The notes: generated from the letters alone by a model not told the origin. Counted from the stretch's first letter, positions 1-9,383 are shown. The stretch is DNA of 64,000 bases from Pseudoalteromonas sp. XMcav2-N (GCF_024124545.1 NZ_JAMXSF010000012.1:62001-126000); one strand, 5' to 3'. Translations and numbers: made by a program.

Positions 1-560
1 TCAAGTAGCTGCAGACCATGCTCGGTAAGAATGGCTTCCGGGTGAAACTGAACACCTTCCAACGCTCGCTCAGTATGGCATAAGCCCATGATTTCATCTA
101 GTTCACCCGCGGTATTTTGCGTCCAGGCAGTCACTTCGAGCGAGTCAGGCAAACCACTTTGCTGCACCACCAGTGAATGATATCGGCATACCTCAAATCG
201 CTCAGGTAACCCATTAAAGGATCCCCCGTCGTTATGCATCAGAGTTGAGGTTTTGCCATGCATCACTTGCTTTGCCCGAACGACTTTCGCGCCCAATGCC
301 TGCGCAATGGTTTGATGGCCCAGACAAATTCCCAGGATAGGGATTTGACCCTGAAACGCGTCAACCACGGAGAGGGAAATACCCGCTTCATTCGGTGAGC
401 AGGGGCCTGGTGAAATCACAATGTGCTCCGGATTAAGTGCGCGAATCTCTGCCACCGACAGAGCATCGTTACGATGCACGACAACTTCCTGGTCAAGGCG
501 TTGAAAATATTGCACTAAATTGAACGTAAATGAATCATAATTGTCTATCATAAGTAGCAT
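1..560 (-). CDS. pabA: Aminodeoxychorismate/anthranilate synthase glutamine amidotransferase subunit, 3' end cut by window edge
   Basis: Class I glutamine amidotransferase that would supply ammonia to a chorismate-using partner (PabB or TrpE) for folate or tryptophan synthesis in the cytoplasm. The frame opens with ATG at 560 and stays open to base 1, giving about 186 residues, so only the last few residues are missing compared with the usual 190-200. The N-terminus [12 protein letters not shown] is the family signature. The nucleophile lies in GICLGHQ (Cys79), and the C-terminal His173/Glu175 pair is in QFHPEA. It lies 77 bp downstream of fabR on the same strand. No pabB or trp genes are visible, and a PabA and a TrpG cannot be separated by sequence reading alone; pabA is the better guess because no trp cluster is present. 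Confidence 0.9.
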   Translation of the reverse strand, partial: MLLMIDNYDSFTFNLVQYFQRLDQEVVVHRNDALSVAEIRALNPEHIVISPGPCSPNEAGISLSVVDAFQGQIPILGICLGHQTIAQALGAKVVRAKQVMHGKTSTLMHNDGGSFNGLPERFEVCRYHSLVVQQSGLPDSLEVTAWTQNTAGELDEIMGLCHTERALEGVQFHPEAILTEHGLQLL

Positions 561-637
561 ACTGCGCTATCCTTGTGATTTCATAGTCAAACTTGGTTGG
601 CTGCCTTTTATCATGTCAAAAAGCGGAGGGGCAGCTA

Positions 638-1279
638 CTAACCAGCCACCTTTGGCGCAGTCTGAGACTGACTCTCTTTTTGGTAACCCGACGCCCCTTT
701 AACGATATATCTGAGCTGCCAGATCAATCGCTCAGTCAATTCTGCGCGCTGCTGAGCATCCTGATCCAAAGCTTCTGCCCCAGAACTGAATACCAATGTC
801 ACCATGGCTTCTGCCTGCATATAAGCATGATTGGCATCACAGGGGGTTTCGGTTTCCAGATAATGAGACAACTCCATAATAAAATGTTTGATCTCTCTTG
901 CGACAGCAGCGCGAAATGCGGGCGAGGTGCCTGAACGTTCGCGCAGCAGCAAGCGAAACTGGTTACTGGATGTCTCGATGAACTCCATAAAGGTCAGGAC
1001 AGACGTGTGGATCACGCTTCCCCCTCCTTTGGCAATTCTGCGCCGTGCCTGGCGCATTAGCTGACGCAAAGTCAGGCCAGCCTCATCGACCATGGTCAAT
1101 CCCAACTCATTCATATCTTTGAAGTGACGATAGAAGGAGGTAGGTGCAATACCGGCTTCCCGGGCGACTTCCCGCAAACTGAGGTTGGTAAAGCTGTGCT
1201 CTGCACTGAGCTGATTAAACGCCGCCTCAATCAGCGCCTGGCGCGTTTTTTGTTTTTGCTGGGCACGAACACCTGACAT
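638..1279 (-). CDS. fabR: Unsaturated fatty acid biosynthesis repressor FabR (TetR family)
   Basis: TetR-type DNA-binding repressor of 213 residues that in Escherichia coli represses fabA and fabB according to the unsaturated fatty acid pool. The N-terminal helix-turn-helix lies around residues 32-55 ([11 protein letters not shown] followed by PTSFYRHF), and the C-terminal ligand/dimerisation domain fills the rest. Length matches FabR. The divergent gene is a fatty acid desaturase whose promoter contains a FabR-type palindrome at 1364-1381, which supports both the assignment and regulation of the desaturase. In E. coli fabR neighbours sthA; here sthA is two genes away with the desaturase between. 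The start ATG at 1279 agrees with the usual N-terminus of the family. Confidence 0.93.
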   Translation of the reverse strand: MSGVRAQQKQKTRQALIEAAFNQLSAEHSFTNLSLREVAREAGIAPTSFYRHFKDMNELGLTMVDEAGLTLRQLMRQARRRIAKGGGSVIHTSVLTFMEFIETSSNQFRLLLRERSGTSPAFRAAVAREIKHFIMELSHYLETETPCDANHAYMQAEAMVTLVFSSGAEALDQDAQQRAELTERLIWQLRYIVKGASGYQKESQSQTAPKVAG

Positions 1280-1334
1280 GGTCGCAGTTCCTATAATTTA
1301 TTAGCTCAGATCAACAATAGGGGCAGTCTAATAC

Positions 1335-1381
1335 TTGACGGCGCAACTTTGAAATACTATTTTAGCGTACAAGTGTACGCT
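1335..1381 (+). promoter_or_regulatory. Promoter with FabR-type operator for the desaturase gene
   Basis: A candidate -35 TTGACG (1335-1340) and -10 TATTTT (1358-1363) are 17 bp apart. Directly after the -10 lies AGCGTACA-AG-TGTACGCT (1364-1381), two perfect 8-bp arms around a 2-bp centre. It closely matches the FabR site known upstream of E. coli fabA. The operator would cover the transcription start, and the desaturase ATG follows 13 bp later. Confidence 0.82.
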
Positions 1382-1394
1382 GAGATTTTTAAAA

Positions 1395-2528
1395 ATGAAA
1401 AAACCCCCTTTATTGTGGACTAATGTCTTATTTTTTAGTCTGTCCTTTCTTGCTGCGATTACTTTAGTGCCTTGGTATGGCTTTGAGTATGGTTATACGA
1501 CCACCCACTGGATTGCGTTTGTGGGCTGTATGTTTTACGCCGGGATGTCTATTACCGCCGGCTACCACCGTCTTTGGGCCCACAAAGCCTACGATGCGCA
1601 CCCTGCTATCCAGGTCTTCTTTGCACTTGGCGGAGCCTTTGCATTGCAAAACAGTGCGCTACACTGGAGCAGTGATCACAGGGTTCACCATGGCCAGGTA
1701 GATGACCCGGTGAAAGACCCCTATGCCGCGACACGTGGATTCTGGTATAGCCATATTGGCTGGATGCTCAGAGATTATCAGGGCGATAGCTACGGCGATT
1801 ACAGTAACGCCCGAGACTTACAACGCAATAAAATTGTGATGTGGCAACACAAGCACTACCTGAAGCTGGTCCTGTTAACGAATATTGGTATCCCTTTGAT
1901 GCTGGGCCTGGCATTGGGAGACGTATTTGGCATGCTGCTGTTGGCCGGCGTATTACGTCTGGTGCTTAGCCAGCACTTTACTTTTTTCATCAACTCACTG
2001 GCCCACATCTGGGGCAAGCGCCCTTATACTGAGAAAAACACAGCCCGGGACAACGGCTTTCTGGCGCTGCTTACTTATGGTGAGGGTTACCATAACTTCC
2101 ACCATATCTTTGCCAGCGACTATCGCAATGGTATTCGCTGGTATCACTATGATCCAACGAAGTGGATGATCCGTGCTCTGTCTTATCTGGGTCTGGCCAG
2201 TAAGCTCAAGCGCACACCGATTGAGCGGATCGAAAAAGCCAAGGCAGAAACCTTGCTGAATAAGACTAAAGTTACCCTGGCGAAATTGCCTTTGGCGCAG
2301 GATAAGCTTACATTGTTACAACAAGAGTATGATTTACTGCTGAAAAAGCTTCAGCACTTCTGTGCCGTACAAAAACAGGTACTGGAAACGAAAAAGCATG
2401 CCATGCGTGAACAATGCGAGCAATCAGCCCTGTTAAAACAGTATCAGGAACTGGAACAGGCCTGGCAGACACAAAAGCAAGCATGGCTGGCATTAAACTC
2501 GAGGTTGTTAAAGGGCGCCACCAGCTAA
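1395..2528 (+). CDS. Membrane fatty acid delta-9-type desaturase with C-terminal coiled-coil extension
   Basis: Integral membrane di-iron desaturase that introduces a double bond into acyl-CoA or phospholipid acyl chains using oxygen. The three histidine boxes are visible: HRLWAH (residues 58-63), HRVHH (95-99) and HNFHH (233-237), with hydrophobic segments around 11-28, 40-55, 155-195. The enzyme core ends near residue 270. The last 100 residues or so (about 275-377) are rich in Leu, Gln, Lys and Glu in heptad-like order and probably form a coiled coil, which is longer than the minimal family architecture. The ATG at 1395 has only a weak ribosome-binding sequence and a leader of about 25 nt if the predicted promoter is right. 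It is divergent from fabR and probably its target. Substrate position specificity is inferred from the family. Confidence 0.9.
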   Translation: MKKPPLLWTNVLFFSLSFLAAITLVPWYGFEYGYTTTHWIAFVGCMFYAGMSITAGYHRLWAHKAYDAHPAIQVFFALGGAFALQNSALHWSSDHRVHHGQVDDPVKDPYAATRGFWYSHIGWMLRDYQGDSYGDYSNARDLQRNKIVMWQHKHYLKLVLLTNIGIPLMLGLALGDVFGMLLLAGVLRLVLSQHFTFFINSLAHIWGKRPYTEKNTARDNGFLALLTYGEGYHNFHHIFASDYRNGIRWYHYDPTKWMIRALSYLGLASKLKRTPIERIEKAKAETLLNKTKVTLAKLPLAQDKLTLLQQEYDLLLKKLQHFCAVQKQVLETKKHAMREQCEQSALLKQYQELEQAWQTQKQAWLALNSRLLKGATS

Positions 2529-2536
2529 CCCCGAAG

Positions 2537-2569
2537 CGGCCTCACAAGTCATTATTTAAGGTGAGGCCG
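2537..2569 (+). promoter_or_regulatory. Hairpin covering the sthA ribosome-binding site and start
   Basis: CGGCCTCAC (2537-2545) pairs perfectly with GTGAGGCCG (2561-2569) around a 15-nt loop. The 3' arm contains the likely Shine-Dalgarno (AGGTGAGG, 2559-2566) and the first base of the GTG start codon. No T-run follows, so it is not an intrinsic terminator. The 5' arm begins only 9 nt after the desaturase stop codon, so a ribosome finishing the desaturase would cover it. Confidence 0.6.
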
Positions 2570-4005
2570 TGACTAAGAAAACCTCCACAAAAGCACCCCG
2601 TCAGGACGTATCCTATCAGTATGATGCTATCATCATTGGTACGGGTCCCGGCGGTGAAGGTGCAGCCATGAACCTGTCAAAAAGCAACCGCAAAGTGGCT
2701 GTGATAGAGCGACAAAAAGACGTCGGGGGTGGCTGTGTACACTGGGGCACAATCCCATCCAAAGCGCTGCGCCACTCCGTCAGCCGGTTAATCGAATACA
2801 AAGCCAACCCTCTGTTTCGCTTTAGCGAACGTCCGCAAAGGCTGACTTTCCAGGATATTTTGCATCACGCCAGTGATGTGATCAGCAAACAATCCAGCCT
2901 GCGTTCCAGCTTTTACGACCGTAACCGGATCCACCTCTATCAGGGGGATGCCACCTTTGTTGACGCCCATACGATCCAGGTGCAGCATCTGGATGGCTCC
3001 AAGGAGTTACTGACTGCGCAAACCATCGTCATTGCCACAGGCTCCAGGCCTTACCGTCCACCCGGTGTCGACTTCGATCACCCGCGTGTCTATGACAGTG
3101 ATACCATTTTGGACTTAACCCACAACCCGCAGCGCGTGCTGGTTTACGGTGCCGGCGTGATTGGCTGTGAGTATGCGTCGATTTTTAAGGGCTTAGGAGC
3201 CAAAGTGGATCTCATCAATACCCGCGACCGGTTGCTGTCATTTATGGATGATGAAATATCTGATGCACTGAGCTATCACTTTTGGAACAGTGGTATCGTG
3301 ATCCGTCATAATGAAGAGTTTGCCAAGGTTGAGACTCAGGATAAAGGCGTAATACTGCACCTTCAATCCGGTAAAAAGGTTAAGGCAGATTGTATTTTGT
3401 GGGCCAATGGTCGAACAGGTAATACCGACTCTCTGAACCTGGATGCTATTGGTCTCAAAGCGGACGGCCGTGGCCAGCTCAAAGTCAATGAGCATTACCA
3501 GACTGAAATAGACAATGTCTACGCCGTGGGGGATGTGATTGGCTACCCAAGCCTTGCCAGTGCCGCTTTTGATCAGGGCAGAATTGCTGCCCATGCCATA
3601 GTGCATGGCAAGTGCGATGACCGCCTGATCACTGATATTCCAACCGGTATTTACACTATTCCGGAAATGAGTTCAGTGGGCAAAACCGAGCAACAACTCA
3701 CTGCTGCCAAGATCCCTTATGAAGTCGGCCGTGCCCAGTTCAAACATCTGGCACGTTCACAGATCACCGGCACCGAAGTCGGCTCTCTGAAACTGTTGTT
3801 TCATGCTGAAAGCAAAGAAATACTTGGGATCCACTGTTTTGGCGAACGTGCCTCAGAGATTGTCCACATTGGTCAGGCCATTATGGAGCAAAAAGGCAAA
3901 GGCAATAACGTCGAATATTTCGTCAACACCACCTTTAACTATCCGACCATGGCCGAAGCCTACCGAGTCGCTGCTCTCAATGGCTTAAACCGCCTGTGTG
4001 ACTGA
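2569..4005 (+). CDS. sthA: Soluble pyridine nucleotide transhydrogenase
   Basis: FAD-dependent cytoplasmic enzyme of 478 residues that passes reducing equivalents between NADPH and NAD, chiefly draining excess NADPH. The Rossmann motif GTGPGG is at residues 24-29. The segment [13 protein letters not shown] (Cys56) keeps the first cysteine of the disulphide reductase fold but has Thr61 where lipoamide dehydrogenase has the second, which is the normal SthA hallmark. The NAD-binding and dimerisation domains follow to the end ([18 protein letters not shown]). The start is GTG at 2569 because a ribosome-binding sequence lies just upstream and the N-terminus then matches the family. The gene is 40 bp from the desaturase stop and probably cotranscribed, linking NADPH balance with lipid desaturation. 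Confidence 0.95.
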   Translation: MTKKTSTKAPRQDVSYQYDAIIIGTGPGGEGAAMNLSKSNRKVAVIERQKDVGGGCVHWGTIPSKALRHSVSRLIEYKANPLFRFSERPQRLTFQDILHHASDVISKQSSLRSSFYDRNRIHLYQGDATFVDAHTIQVQHLDGSKELLTAQTIVIATGSRPYRPPGVDFDHPRVYDSDTILDLTHNPQRVLVYGAGVIGCEYASIFKGLGAKVDLINTRDRLLSFMDDEISDALSYHFWNSGIVIRHNEEFAKVETQDKGVILHLQSGKKVKADCILWANGRTGNTDSLNLDAIGLKADGRGQLKVNEHYQTEIDNVYAVGDVIGYPSLASAAFDQGRIAAHAIVHGKCDDRLITDIPTGIYTIPEMSSVGKTEQQLTAAKIPYEVGRAQFKHLARSQITGTEVGSLKLLFHAESKEILGIHCFGERASEIVHIGQAIMEQKGKGNNVEYFVNTTFNYPTMAEAYRVAALNGLNRLCD

Positions 4006-4031
4006 CGCGAGGATAATTTCTGGCTGCGCTG

Positions 4032-5282
4032 TTAAAAGCGCAGCTCACCACTGACGCGCCACAATTGTTCAATTTGTCGCGTCGGCCAATTAAAGTCAGC
4101 GCGATTTGCCACTTTAGACTCCAGATACTGAAATTCCATTCCGACATGCCAGTGCTCACTGAGCTGCCAGCGACCAGTCAGCGTCACCGCACCTCCCTCG
4201 CTGGTATTCGGATCAAACGCCCAGAAGTCTCTGTCTCTGACATCGAACTGCTCTACCCGCCCACTGACACGGTAATCCTGCCATTTATGGGTCAGCAGAA
4301 TAAACTGGCTGCTAAAGTCGTTATTCACCCCACGGCGCTTGCCCATCGCGGTATTACCGGCCATAGCCTGCATCACAAGATGCGTAGCCCGGGTGATCTT
4401 GAAGCGGTAAGCTGCACTGTAAAATTTGGTATCCCAGGCATATTGTCCGGTGTGATAGTTTAATACACTCGGGTCGCCGTTATTGTCGTACCAGTACATG
4501 CGTACCGTATGACGCTTCTGATAATCCCAGTGCACACCAAGGTAATAGCCAAACCGGCCATCCACCTCAGTAAAGGGCTCCGTACGCCACGCCTGTTTCG
4601 CCAACGGCGGCGCGTTTAGGGCATTAATGGGCGCAAACGCAATGGCTTCGTTGAACACGCTTTGCCGATCGTGCACAGCCCAGCCACGCCAAGCCAGCAA
4701 AGTCCCGGCCGGATCATTGCCCTTATACAAGGCGCCAACCAGCTCCCAGTTGTGGCCTGTACGCTGACGTCGCGACAATCGATTGTCGCTGTGCTTAAAG
4801 CTCACTTCCGTACCAAAGGTGCGGATCTCCTCACCAAGCCAGGCATTAATGGCGCTGTAACTGTAATTGTAGGGAGACGACCAGCCGATATCCGGGTTTT
4901 CCAGCGACATTCGCGGATAAAAACCACCAAAGCGTGCCTGCCACTGCTTGGGCCCTTTATTCAGGGTGTGGTACTGAGCAAACAGCTCGGTAAAACCCAG
5001 TTTGCTATCAGGGTCGGGTACATATTGCGCACTGGCTAACAGTGACCATTTGCTCCCTAATTCTGTACGCAGGTCGAGTACCCCACGGCTCAGACTCAAT
5101 CGCTCTGATTCAGTGCCAAAACGATTCACTGCCACGCCTCGGTTATACCAGGATGCATGCTCACTGCTACTTTGCCAGCTTGCCTGAATCGCCCCTTTGT
5201 ACTGAAAGCCTTGCGCCTGTGCAGCATTGATGGCCACCGCATTGAGCCCGGCCAGTAACAGCCATTGAAGTGATTTATTCAT
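4032..5282 (-). CDS. Outer-membrane beta-barrel protein, porin-like
   Basis: A protein of about 416 residues with a typical Sec signal peptide (MNKSLQWLLLAGLNAVAIN, cleavage near AQA-QG) and alternating aromatic/polar strands throughout. It ends in a terminal phenylalanine (SGELRF), the signature of outer-membrane barrels inserted by the BAM complex. Several longer upstream starts exist, but the ATG at 5282 (or 5288) gives the signal peptide without a leading tail. It overlaps the end of the upstream cupredoxin-like gene by 8 bp, so the two are very likely translated from one message and work together. No substrate can be assigned. It could be a phosphate-type porin relative or a structural barrel; the exact family was not recognised. 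Confidence 0.72.
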   Translation of the reverse strand: MNKSLQWLLLAGLNAVAINAAQAQGFQYKGAIQASWQSSSEHASWYNRGVAVNRFGTESERLSLSRGVLDLRTELGSKWSLLASAQYVPDPDSKLGFTELFAQYHTLNKGPKQWQARFGGFYPRMSLENPDIGWSSPYNYSYSAINAWLGEEIRTFGTEVSFKHSDNRLSRRQRTGHNWELVGALYKGNDPAGTLLAWRGWAVHDRQSVFNEAIAFAPINALNAPPLAKQAWRTEPFTEVDGRFGYYLGVHWDYQKRHTVRMYWYDNNGDPSVLNYHTGQYAWDTKFYSAAYRFKITRATHLVMQAMAGNTAMGKRRGVNNDFSSQFILLTHKWQDYRVSGRVEQFDVRDRDFWAFDPNTSEGGAVTLTGRWQLSEHWHVGMEFQYLESKVANRADFNWPTRQIEQLWRVSGELRF

Positions 5283-5943
5283 AGTCATCAAACTCATCAC
5301 TGAAATCGTCCTGGAACATACCAAGTGCCTGATTCAATTGAATGTTAAGCTTATCACCGGATTTTACTCTTGATAACGAGTTGCTTTCCGGCCTATCCAG
5401 ATCCATAAACCCCTCATGCCAGACTTTCAAGACCACGTCAGTAAGTTGCGTTTTGGGAAGCGAGATACGTGCGATCCCCTGCTCGTCAGTCACAGCAAAG
5501 TGTGTAGAGTCAACCACCAGGATATAACCCAGCATCCAGTCGTGAATATTGCAGCCCAGTTCCACGGCACCGGTCGCTGAAAATGTCAGGGCCTGTGGCT
5601 GGTCACGATACAGTTTGAATTCAAAGGATTTAGCGGGAGAAAATGAGTAAACATGATGCAATATAGAGTCATAATTAGGGAAAGACACTTCGGCTTGCCG
5701 AGGCACAATCAGCAGGTGCGGTGTAAACGCGCGATCTTTCTGACCCATTTTATAACTTTGCTTTAAGACCGCCTGGTCAGCGGTCAGCCCCTGGCCTGTT
5801 AACCACACCGCCGCACCGGGCAGTGCCTTTCCCTGCTTATCGACCAAGTGCACTGAGACTTGCCCACCTGCAGCAAACACACTGGTTGAGACCAGAGCTA
5901 GGGCAGCCAAAGCAGTACTAAGAATATGTTTTAATTGAATCAT
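5275..5943 (-). CDS. Secreted cupredoxin-like protein (methylamine-utilization-protein-like)
   Basis: A protein of 222 residues with a Sec signal peptide (about residues 1-25, ending SVFA-AGG). The middle resembles a plastocyanin/cupredoxin domain, and the candidate copper ligands are spaced as in type I copper sites: His96 or His97 in ILHHVYSF, and Cys131, His134 and Met137 in GCNIHDWM. An N-terminal segment resembles a carboxypeptidase-regulatory-like beta domain (SVHLVDKQGKALPGAAVWL). The C-terminus is acidic (DDFSDEFDDYE). Homologues are often labelled methylamine utilization protein, but no methylamine dehydrogenase genes are present, so that function is not supported. It overlaps the following outer-membrane barrel gene by 8 bp. 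A periplasmic electron-transfer or metal-binding role is a reasonable inference. Confidence 0.75.
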   Translation of the reverse strand: MIQLKHILSTALAALALVSTSVFAAGGQVSVHLVDKQGKALPGAAVWLTGQGLTADQAVLKQSYKMGQKDRAFTPHLLIVPRQAEVSFPNYDSILHHVYSFSPAKSFEFKLYRDQPQALTFSATGAVELGCNIHDWMLGYILVVDSTHFAVTDEQGIARISLPKTQLTDVVLKVWHEGFMDLDRPESNSLSRVKSGDKLNIQLNQALGMFQDDFSDEFDDYE

Positions 5944-6115
5944 TGCCTGAAAGTTCCTTGCAGCATGAATTTAGTATAGGCCACAGATGTAGACCGGACG
6001 ACTGTTAGTTTCCATTCATCGCATTTTCAAACTGAATACGTATGCAGAAAGTTCATTGCCCATGGAAGATAACAGTATGCTAAACGCTCACTCACATTTG
6101 CAACCGAGATAGTTT

Positions 6116-8173
6116 ATGCGATTAGTCTTCTCAGCAACAGGCATTGCCGCTACGTTGGTCGCCGGTTTATTTACCGGCGCTACTGAGGCTGCAACACACA
6201 AAGTCAGCTCGCCCAACGGTAAGCTGACATTTCAGGTCAGCGATGATAACACCCAGCCCAGCTACCAAATCACGTTCAACAACAAGGCGGTGATCGCCCC
6301 TTCAAAGCTGGGGTTTGATTTTGCCCGGGCGCCATCACTGCGAGATGGCCTGATCATCAGCAAGACTCTGCGTAACAGTGCAGATGAGCGCTGGCAACAA
6401 CCCTGGGGCGAGGCTCGAGAGGTCCGTGACCATCACAACGAACTGGTTGTGACTTTGGCAGACGAGCAGTCAAAGCAAGCACAGTATACGCTCAGAGTAA
6501 GAGTATTTGATGACGGTGTGGGCTTTCGATATGAAGTCGCAGCGGATTCTGCCCGCTATATAACCCGCGAACTGACTGAGTTTGCTGTTGCAGACAGTGA
6601 TCAGGCCAATGCCTGGTGGATCCCGGCACGCGGCTGGAATCGCTATGAGTATACTTACAAAACCACAGCGCTACACGATGCGGCTCATGTTCACACCCCT
6701 TTCACCTTAAAGAACAAAAACGGCGTTCACGTGAGCATTCATGAAGCCGCCTTGGTTGATTATGCCGCTATGACGCTGAATCAGCGTCGCCCTGGTACCT
6801 TTATCAGCGATCTGACGCCCTGGTCTGATGGTATCGCGGTAAAAACCAATGGCCACTTCACAACCCCCTGGCGCACCATTCAGGTCGGTGCGCAAGCCAC
6901 CGACTTACTCAACTCCCGCCTGATCCTGAACCTGAATGAGCCAAATAAGTTAGGCGATGTATCCTGGGTGGAACCGGGTAAATATCTCGGCATTTGGTGG
7001 GGCATGCACATCGGTAAAAACACCTGGGGCAGTGGTGAGAAGCATGGCGCGACCACAGAACGTACCAAAGAGTATCTGAGCTTTGCTGCCGAGCATGGCT
7101 TTGATGGCGTACTGGTAGAAGGCTGGAATACCGGCTGGGACGGCGATTGGTTTTTCAATGGTGATGTCTTCAGCTTTACCGAGGCTTACCCCGATTTCGA
7201 CCTGGATGCCATTGCCACCCATGGTAAAAAGGTGGGTGCCCGACTGATCGGCCACCATGAAACGTCAGGTAACGTCAGTAACTATCGTGACCAAATGGCA
7301 GATGCTTTTGCGCTGTACGAAAAAGCGGGTGTCCGCCAGGTAAAAACCGGCTACGTGGCTGATGGTGGCAACATCAAACGTATTGATGAACGTGGCCATG
7401 CCCGTTTTGAATGGCATGACGGTCAGTTTATGGTTAATGAGTATCTGGACAATGTGAAACTAGCAGCCAAACATAAGATCAGCATCAATACCCATGAGCC
7501 AATTAAGGACACCGGGTTGCGTCGCACCTATCCAAACTGGCTGACCCGTGAGGGTGCACGTGGCCAGGAGTTTAACGCCTGGGGTACCCCGCCTAACCCG
7601 CCGGAGCATACCACTATGCTGGCCTATACGCGCATGTTGTCTGGTCCGATGGACTTTACACCCGGCATTTTTGATATGAGCTTTAACGGCCTGGGTGACA
7701 AAACCAACCGGCCACAAACCACCCTGGCGAAGCAACTGGCACTGTATGTAGTGCTGTACAGTCCGGTACAGATGGCCGCCGATCTGCCAGAAAACTACCT
7801 TGCCAGACCGGATGCCTTCCAGTTCATCAAGGATGTGCCAGCAGATTGGGAGCAGAGTGTTGCGCTGGCAGGTGAGGTTGGTGACTATGTGGTGTTTGCC
7901 CGTAAAGCGCGCAAACGCGGCAAGTACTCGGGTAAAGATTGGTATTTAGGGGCCATCACCGACGAGCACGCCAGAAGCATTGACGTCAAGCTCGACTTCC
8001 TTGAGCCGGGCCAGCGCTTCGAAGCCCAGATCTATCAGGATGGCCCTGAGGCTGAGTGGAAACACAACCCCTATGATTTGAGCATTCAAAAACAGATTGT
8101 CACAGCACAGGATACTTTAACGCTGAAGCTCGCCACCAGTGGCGGTACCGCGATCCGCTTTAAAGCCCTTTAA
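6116..8173 (+). CDS. Glycoside hydrolase family 97 alpha-glucosidase (SusB-like)
   Basis: A secreted or periplasmic glycosidase of 685 residues with a signal peptide (about residues 1-25, ending TEAA). An N-terminal beta-sandwich of about 270 residues precedes a (beta/alpha)8 barrel that opens near VEGWNTGWDGDW (about 333-344). Candidate catalytic or calcium-binding glutamates are seen in NTHEP (Glu461) and EGARGQE (Glu485), the arrangement of the inverting branch of GH97, of which SusB of Bacteroides is the model. A C-terminal beta domain ends the protein. The product would release glucose from starch-type oligosaccharides. It ends in a clear terminator and converges with an MFS transporter. 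No SusC/SusD pair is present, so the surrounding system is unlike the Bacteroides one. Confidence 0.92.
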   Translation: MRLVFSATGIAATLVAGLFTGATEAATHKVSSPNGKLTFQVSDDNTQPSYQITFNNKAVIAPSKLGFDFARAPSLRDGLIISKTLRNSADERWQQPWGEAREVRDHHNELVVTLADEQSKQAQYTLRVRVFDDGVGFRYEVAADSARYITRELTEFAVADSDQANAWWIPARGWNRYEYTYKTTALHDAAHVHTPFTLKNKNGVHVSIHEAALVDYAAMTLNQRRPGTFISDLTPWSDGIAVKTNGHFTTPWRTIQVGAQATDLLNSRLILNLNEPNKLGDVSWVEPGKYLGIWWGMHIGKNTWGSGEKHGATTERTKEYLSFAAEHGFDGVLVEGWNTGWDGDWFFNGDVFSFTEAYPDFDLDAIATHGKKVGARLIGHHETSGNVSNYRDQMADAFALYEKAGVRQVKTGYVADGGNIKRIDERGHARFEWHDGQFMVNEYLDNVKLAAKHKISINTHEPIKDTGLRRTYPNWLTREGARGQEFNAWGTPPNPPEHTTMLAYTRMLSGPMDFTPGIFDMSFNGLGDKTNRPQTTLAKQLALYVVLYSPVQMAADLPENYLARPDAFQFIKDVPADWEQSVALAGEVGDYVVFARKARKRGKYSGKDWYLGAITDEHARSIDVKLDFLEPGQRFEAQIYQDGPEAEWKHNPYDLSIQKQIVTAQDTLTLKLATSGGTAIRFKAL

Positions 8174-8193
8174 CACGAGATTCTTATCGATAC

Positions 8194-8218
8194 AGCCGCC
8201 CGCAATGGGCGGCTTTTT
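8194..8218 (+). terminator. Rho-independent terminator of the GH97 gene
   Basis: AGCCGCCC (8194-8201) and GGGCGGCT (8207-8214) form a perfect 8-bp stem with a 5-nt loop, followed by T residues to 8218. It lies 20 bp after the GH97 stop and just before the end of the convergent MFS gene. Confidence 0.9.
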
Positions 8219-8219
8219 A

Positions 8220-9383
8220 TCAGGCAGCCACACGCTTCAAGTGCGGTGTAATAAACTGACTGAGTATCAAAGAGCACCCCGCCAATGCCGCGCCAAAGTA
8301 AAACACCAGGGACTGATCATACAACCACACCACACCAAAACTGGCCGGGATCACCACAGCGGCAATATGGTTGATGGTAAAACTGACACCCGCAGTGGCC
8401 GCAATGTCCTCGGGCCGGGCTATTTTCTGGAAGTAGGTTTTCAGTGCAATGGCCATGGCAAAGAAGATGTGATCTACCACATACAGCACTGCCGCCAGCT
8501 GGGCCGACTCCACCAGTGCATATCCCACAAACACCAGTACTAACCCGGAATATTCCACTGTCAGCGCCTTTTGCTCACCAATACGATTAATCATCTGGCC
8601 TATCTTCGGGGCAACAAAAATGTTCACAACATGGTTGAGCATGTACAACGCAGTGATCTCGGCCACATCAAAGCCAAACTTTTCAACCATTAAAAAGCCG
8701 GCAAACACCATAAAGATTTGACGACGAGCACCGGAGAAAAAAGTCAGAATGTAATACAGGGAATATTGCTTACGCAGAATTAATTTCTTGTGCTGCGTTG
8801 CTTGCTGCACAAATTGCGGGTGCGTTGCCGCCATAAATAATGTTAATGCCAGTCCAGCCCCGCCAAATAGTAAGTACACCCAGACATAATCTGTGGCCAG
8901 CCAGGTAAACGCCACCCAGATTAAGCCAAAAGTCACCAGCGAAGCCATCGATTTAATAGAGAGTAAACGCCCTAATTGCTCTGGCGCCTCCTCTTTGCTA
9001 AACCATTGTAAACTCAGCGACTGATTAAGCGTTTCAAAATAGTGAAAGCCAATAGACATAAGCACTGTTGTGGCATACAGGCCATACACGCTGGGGAAAA
9101 AGCCCGTCAGGGCGACCCCGGTTGATAATAAACATAAACTTACCAGCGCAAAGGTTTGCTCCTTCAGCACCAGCAACACAAATACTGCCGTAAAAGCCAA
9201 AAAGCCAGGCACCTCGCGCAATGACTGCAACATGCCAATATGCGCGCCAGTAAACGCAGCCTGTTCAATGGCAAAATTATTAAGTAAGGCATTCCAGGCC
9301 GAAAAGGTCATTGCCATTACAATGGTCGCCAGCACCATAAAGCTCATTGGGGACGGCACAAAGAGTCGGGTTGGGTTTTTCAT
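8220..9383 (-). CDS. Major facilitator superfamily transporter
   Basis: A polytopic inner-membrane protein of 387 residues with about twelve hydrophobic segments and the usual central break near residues 190-210 (ATHPQFVQQATQHKKLILRK), consistent with a 6+6 MFS fold. The loop after helix 2 is degenerate relative to the classic MFS motif A. Substrate cannot be read from the sequence. It is divergent from an AraC-type regulator 80 bp away, which suggests a regulator-exporter or regulator-importer pair. It converges with the GH97 glucosidase, so sugar uptake is possible, but a drug-efflux role is equally compatible with the AraC pairing. Confidence 0.85.
   Translation of the reverse strand: MKNPTRLFVPSPMSFMVLATIVMAMTFSAWNALLNNFAIEQAAFTGAHIGMLQSLREVPGFLAFTAVFVLLVLKEQTFALVSLCLLSTGVALTGFFPSVYGLYATTVLMSIGFHYFETLNQSLSLQWFSKEEAPEQLGRLLSIKSMASLVTFGLIWVAFTWLATDYVWVYLLFGGAGLALTLFMAATHPQFVQQATQHKKLILRKQYSLYYILTFFSGARRQIFMVFAGFLMVEKFGFDVAEITALYMLNHVVNIFVAPKIGQMINRIGEQKALTVEYSGLVLVFVGYALVESAQLAAVLYVVDHIFFAMAIALKTYFQKIARPEDIAATAGVSFTINHIAAVVIPASFGVVWLYDQSLVFYFGAALAGCSLILSQFITPHLKRVAA

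Noticed and set aside
593..934. Plus-strand ORF of 113 codons antisense to fabR
   Set aside because: Shadow of the fabR coding frame.
2734..2760. Loss of the second redox cysteine in SthA (CVHWGT)
   Set aside because: This is the normal state of soluble transhydrogenases, not a defect.
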